Part shown: positions 12,920-12,961 of the stretch, piece after piece
Position numbering within the stretch: position 1 is the first letter of the stretch
Layout of the letters: the number at the start of each line of letters is the position of its first letter
Origin: Candidatus Roizmanbacteria bacterium
GTDB taxonomy: Bacteria > Patescibacteriota > Microgenomatia > UBA1406 > GWC2-37-13
Direction of reading: 5' to 3'
Assembly: GCA_027002315.1 (NCBI GenBank)
Contig: JALWZV010000061.1
Span: 1-12,961, forward strand
DNA length: 12,961 nt
Notes under the pieces: model-generated
What the model saw: only the letters and a program-made list of their open reading frames with translations
The model's database searches: none
Told to the model about the DNA's origin: nothing
Position numbers and translations under genes: made by a program

Positions 12920-12961
12920 ATGATAGAAAGTGATTTAACACAAAGACAAATAGATATATTG
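12920..12961 (+). CDS. hrcA: probable heat-inducible repressor HrcA, N-terminal fragment (runs off window)
   Basis: Only 14 codons are in the window: MIESDLTQRQIDIL, open to the last base. HrcA proteins begin with a winged helix whose first helix reads L(T/S)xRQxxIL, and this fits well. The CIRCE-like site just upstream is the operator HrcA proteins bind, and hrcA usually represses its own operon (often with grpE, dnaK and dnaJ). No clear Shine-Dalgarno precedes the ATG. A second AT-rich box (TAATAT, 12906-12911) could give a very short leader. With so few residues another LTxRQ-type winged-helix regulator (for example LexA- or BirA-like) remains possible. Confidence 0.55.
   Translation, partial: MIESDLTQRQIDIL

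Overview
The window is AT-rich bacterial chromosome with compact gene packing, Shine-Dalgarno motifs at only some genes, and standard-code stops (TAG, TAA and one TGA at 2130-2132, with no in-frame TGA inside any gene). The short SecD, the TM-anchored YerB/DUF3048 protein with a CPLNG-like cysteine motif, a DUF4446 protein, a tRNA with no encoded CCA, and several probably leaderless promoters together suggest a Candidate Phyla Radiation (Patescibacteria) genome, perhaps Microgenomates or WWE3-like. This is an inference from gene content and style; no phylogenetic marker was tested.

Left part (1-4349, + strand): the 3' end of a DUF4446 gene, a DUF3048/YerB-like membrane protein, a winged-helix protein with a degenerate nucleotidyltransferase fold, then secD and secF. 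Spacing is tight: 9 nt before the winged-helix gene, an ATGA overlap into secD, and an 8-nt overlap into secF. The group probably forms one cell-envelope/secretion operon. secF overlaps the oppositely oriented cca gene by 11 nt.

Middle (4339-8601): cca (minus strand) is divergent from tRNA-Gln(TTG). A class-III PLP aminotransferase starts 20 nt after the tRNA, followed by a 465-aa cytoplasmic protein I do not recognise. The tRNA lacks a genomic CCA end, so the neighbouring CCA-adding enzyme is needed to mature it.

Right part (8602-12961, + strand): a stand-alone RecB/Cas4-type PD-(D/E)XK nuclease with a CxxC...CxxC pair, and a 1110-aa membrane-anchored extracellular protein with a DUF3604/PHP metallohydrolase core and a Thr-Pro-rich tail. 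The window ends at the first 14 codons of what looks like hrcA, preceded by a near-consensus sigma-70-type promoter overlapped by a CIRCE-like operator of exact 9-9-9 geometry. This points to a heat-shock operon starting at the right edge.

I found no CRISPR array, insertion sequence, phage genes or attachment site. The most distinctive items are the DUF3604 surface protein, the unrecognised 465-aa protein, the CIRCE-like/hrcA junction, and -10 boxes placed so that transcription would start at or within a few bases of the start codon.
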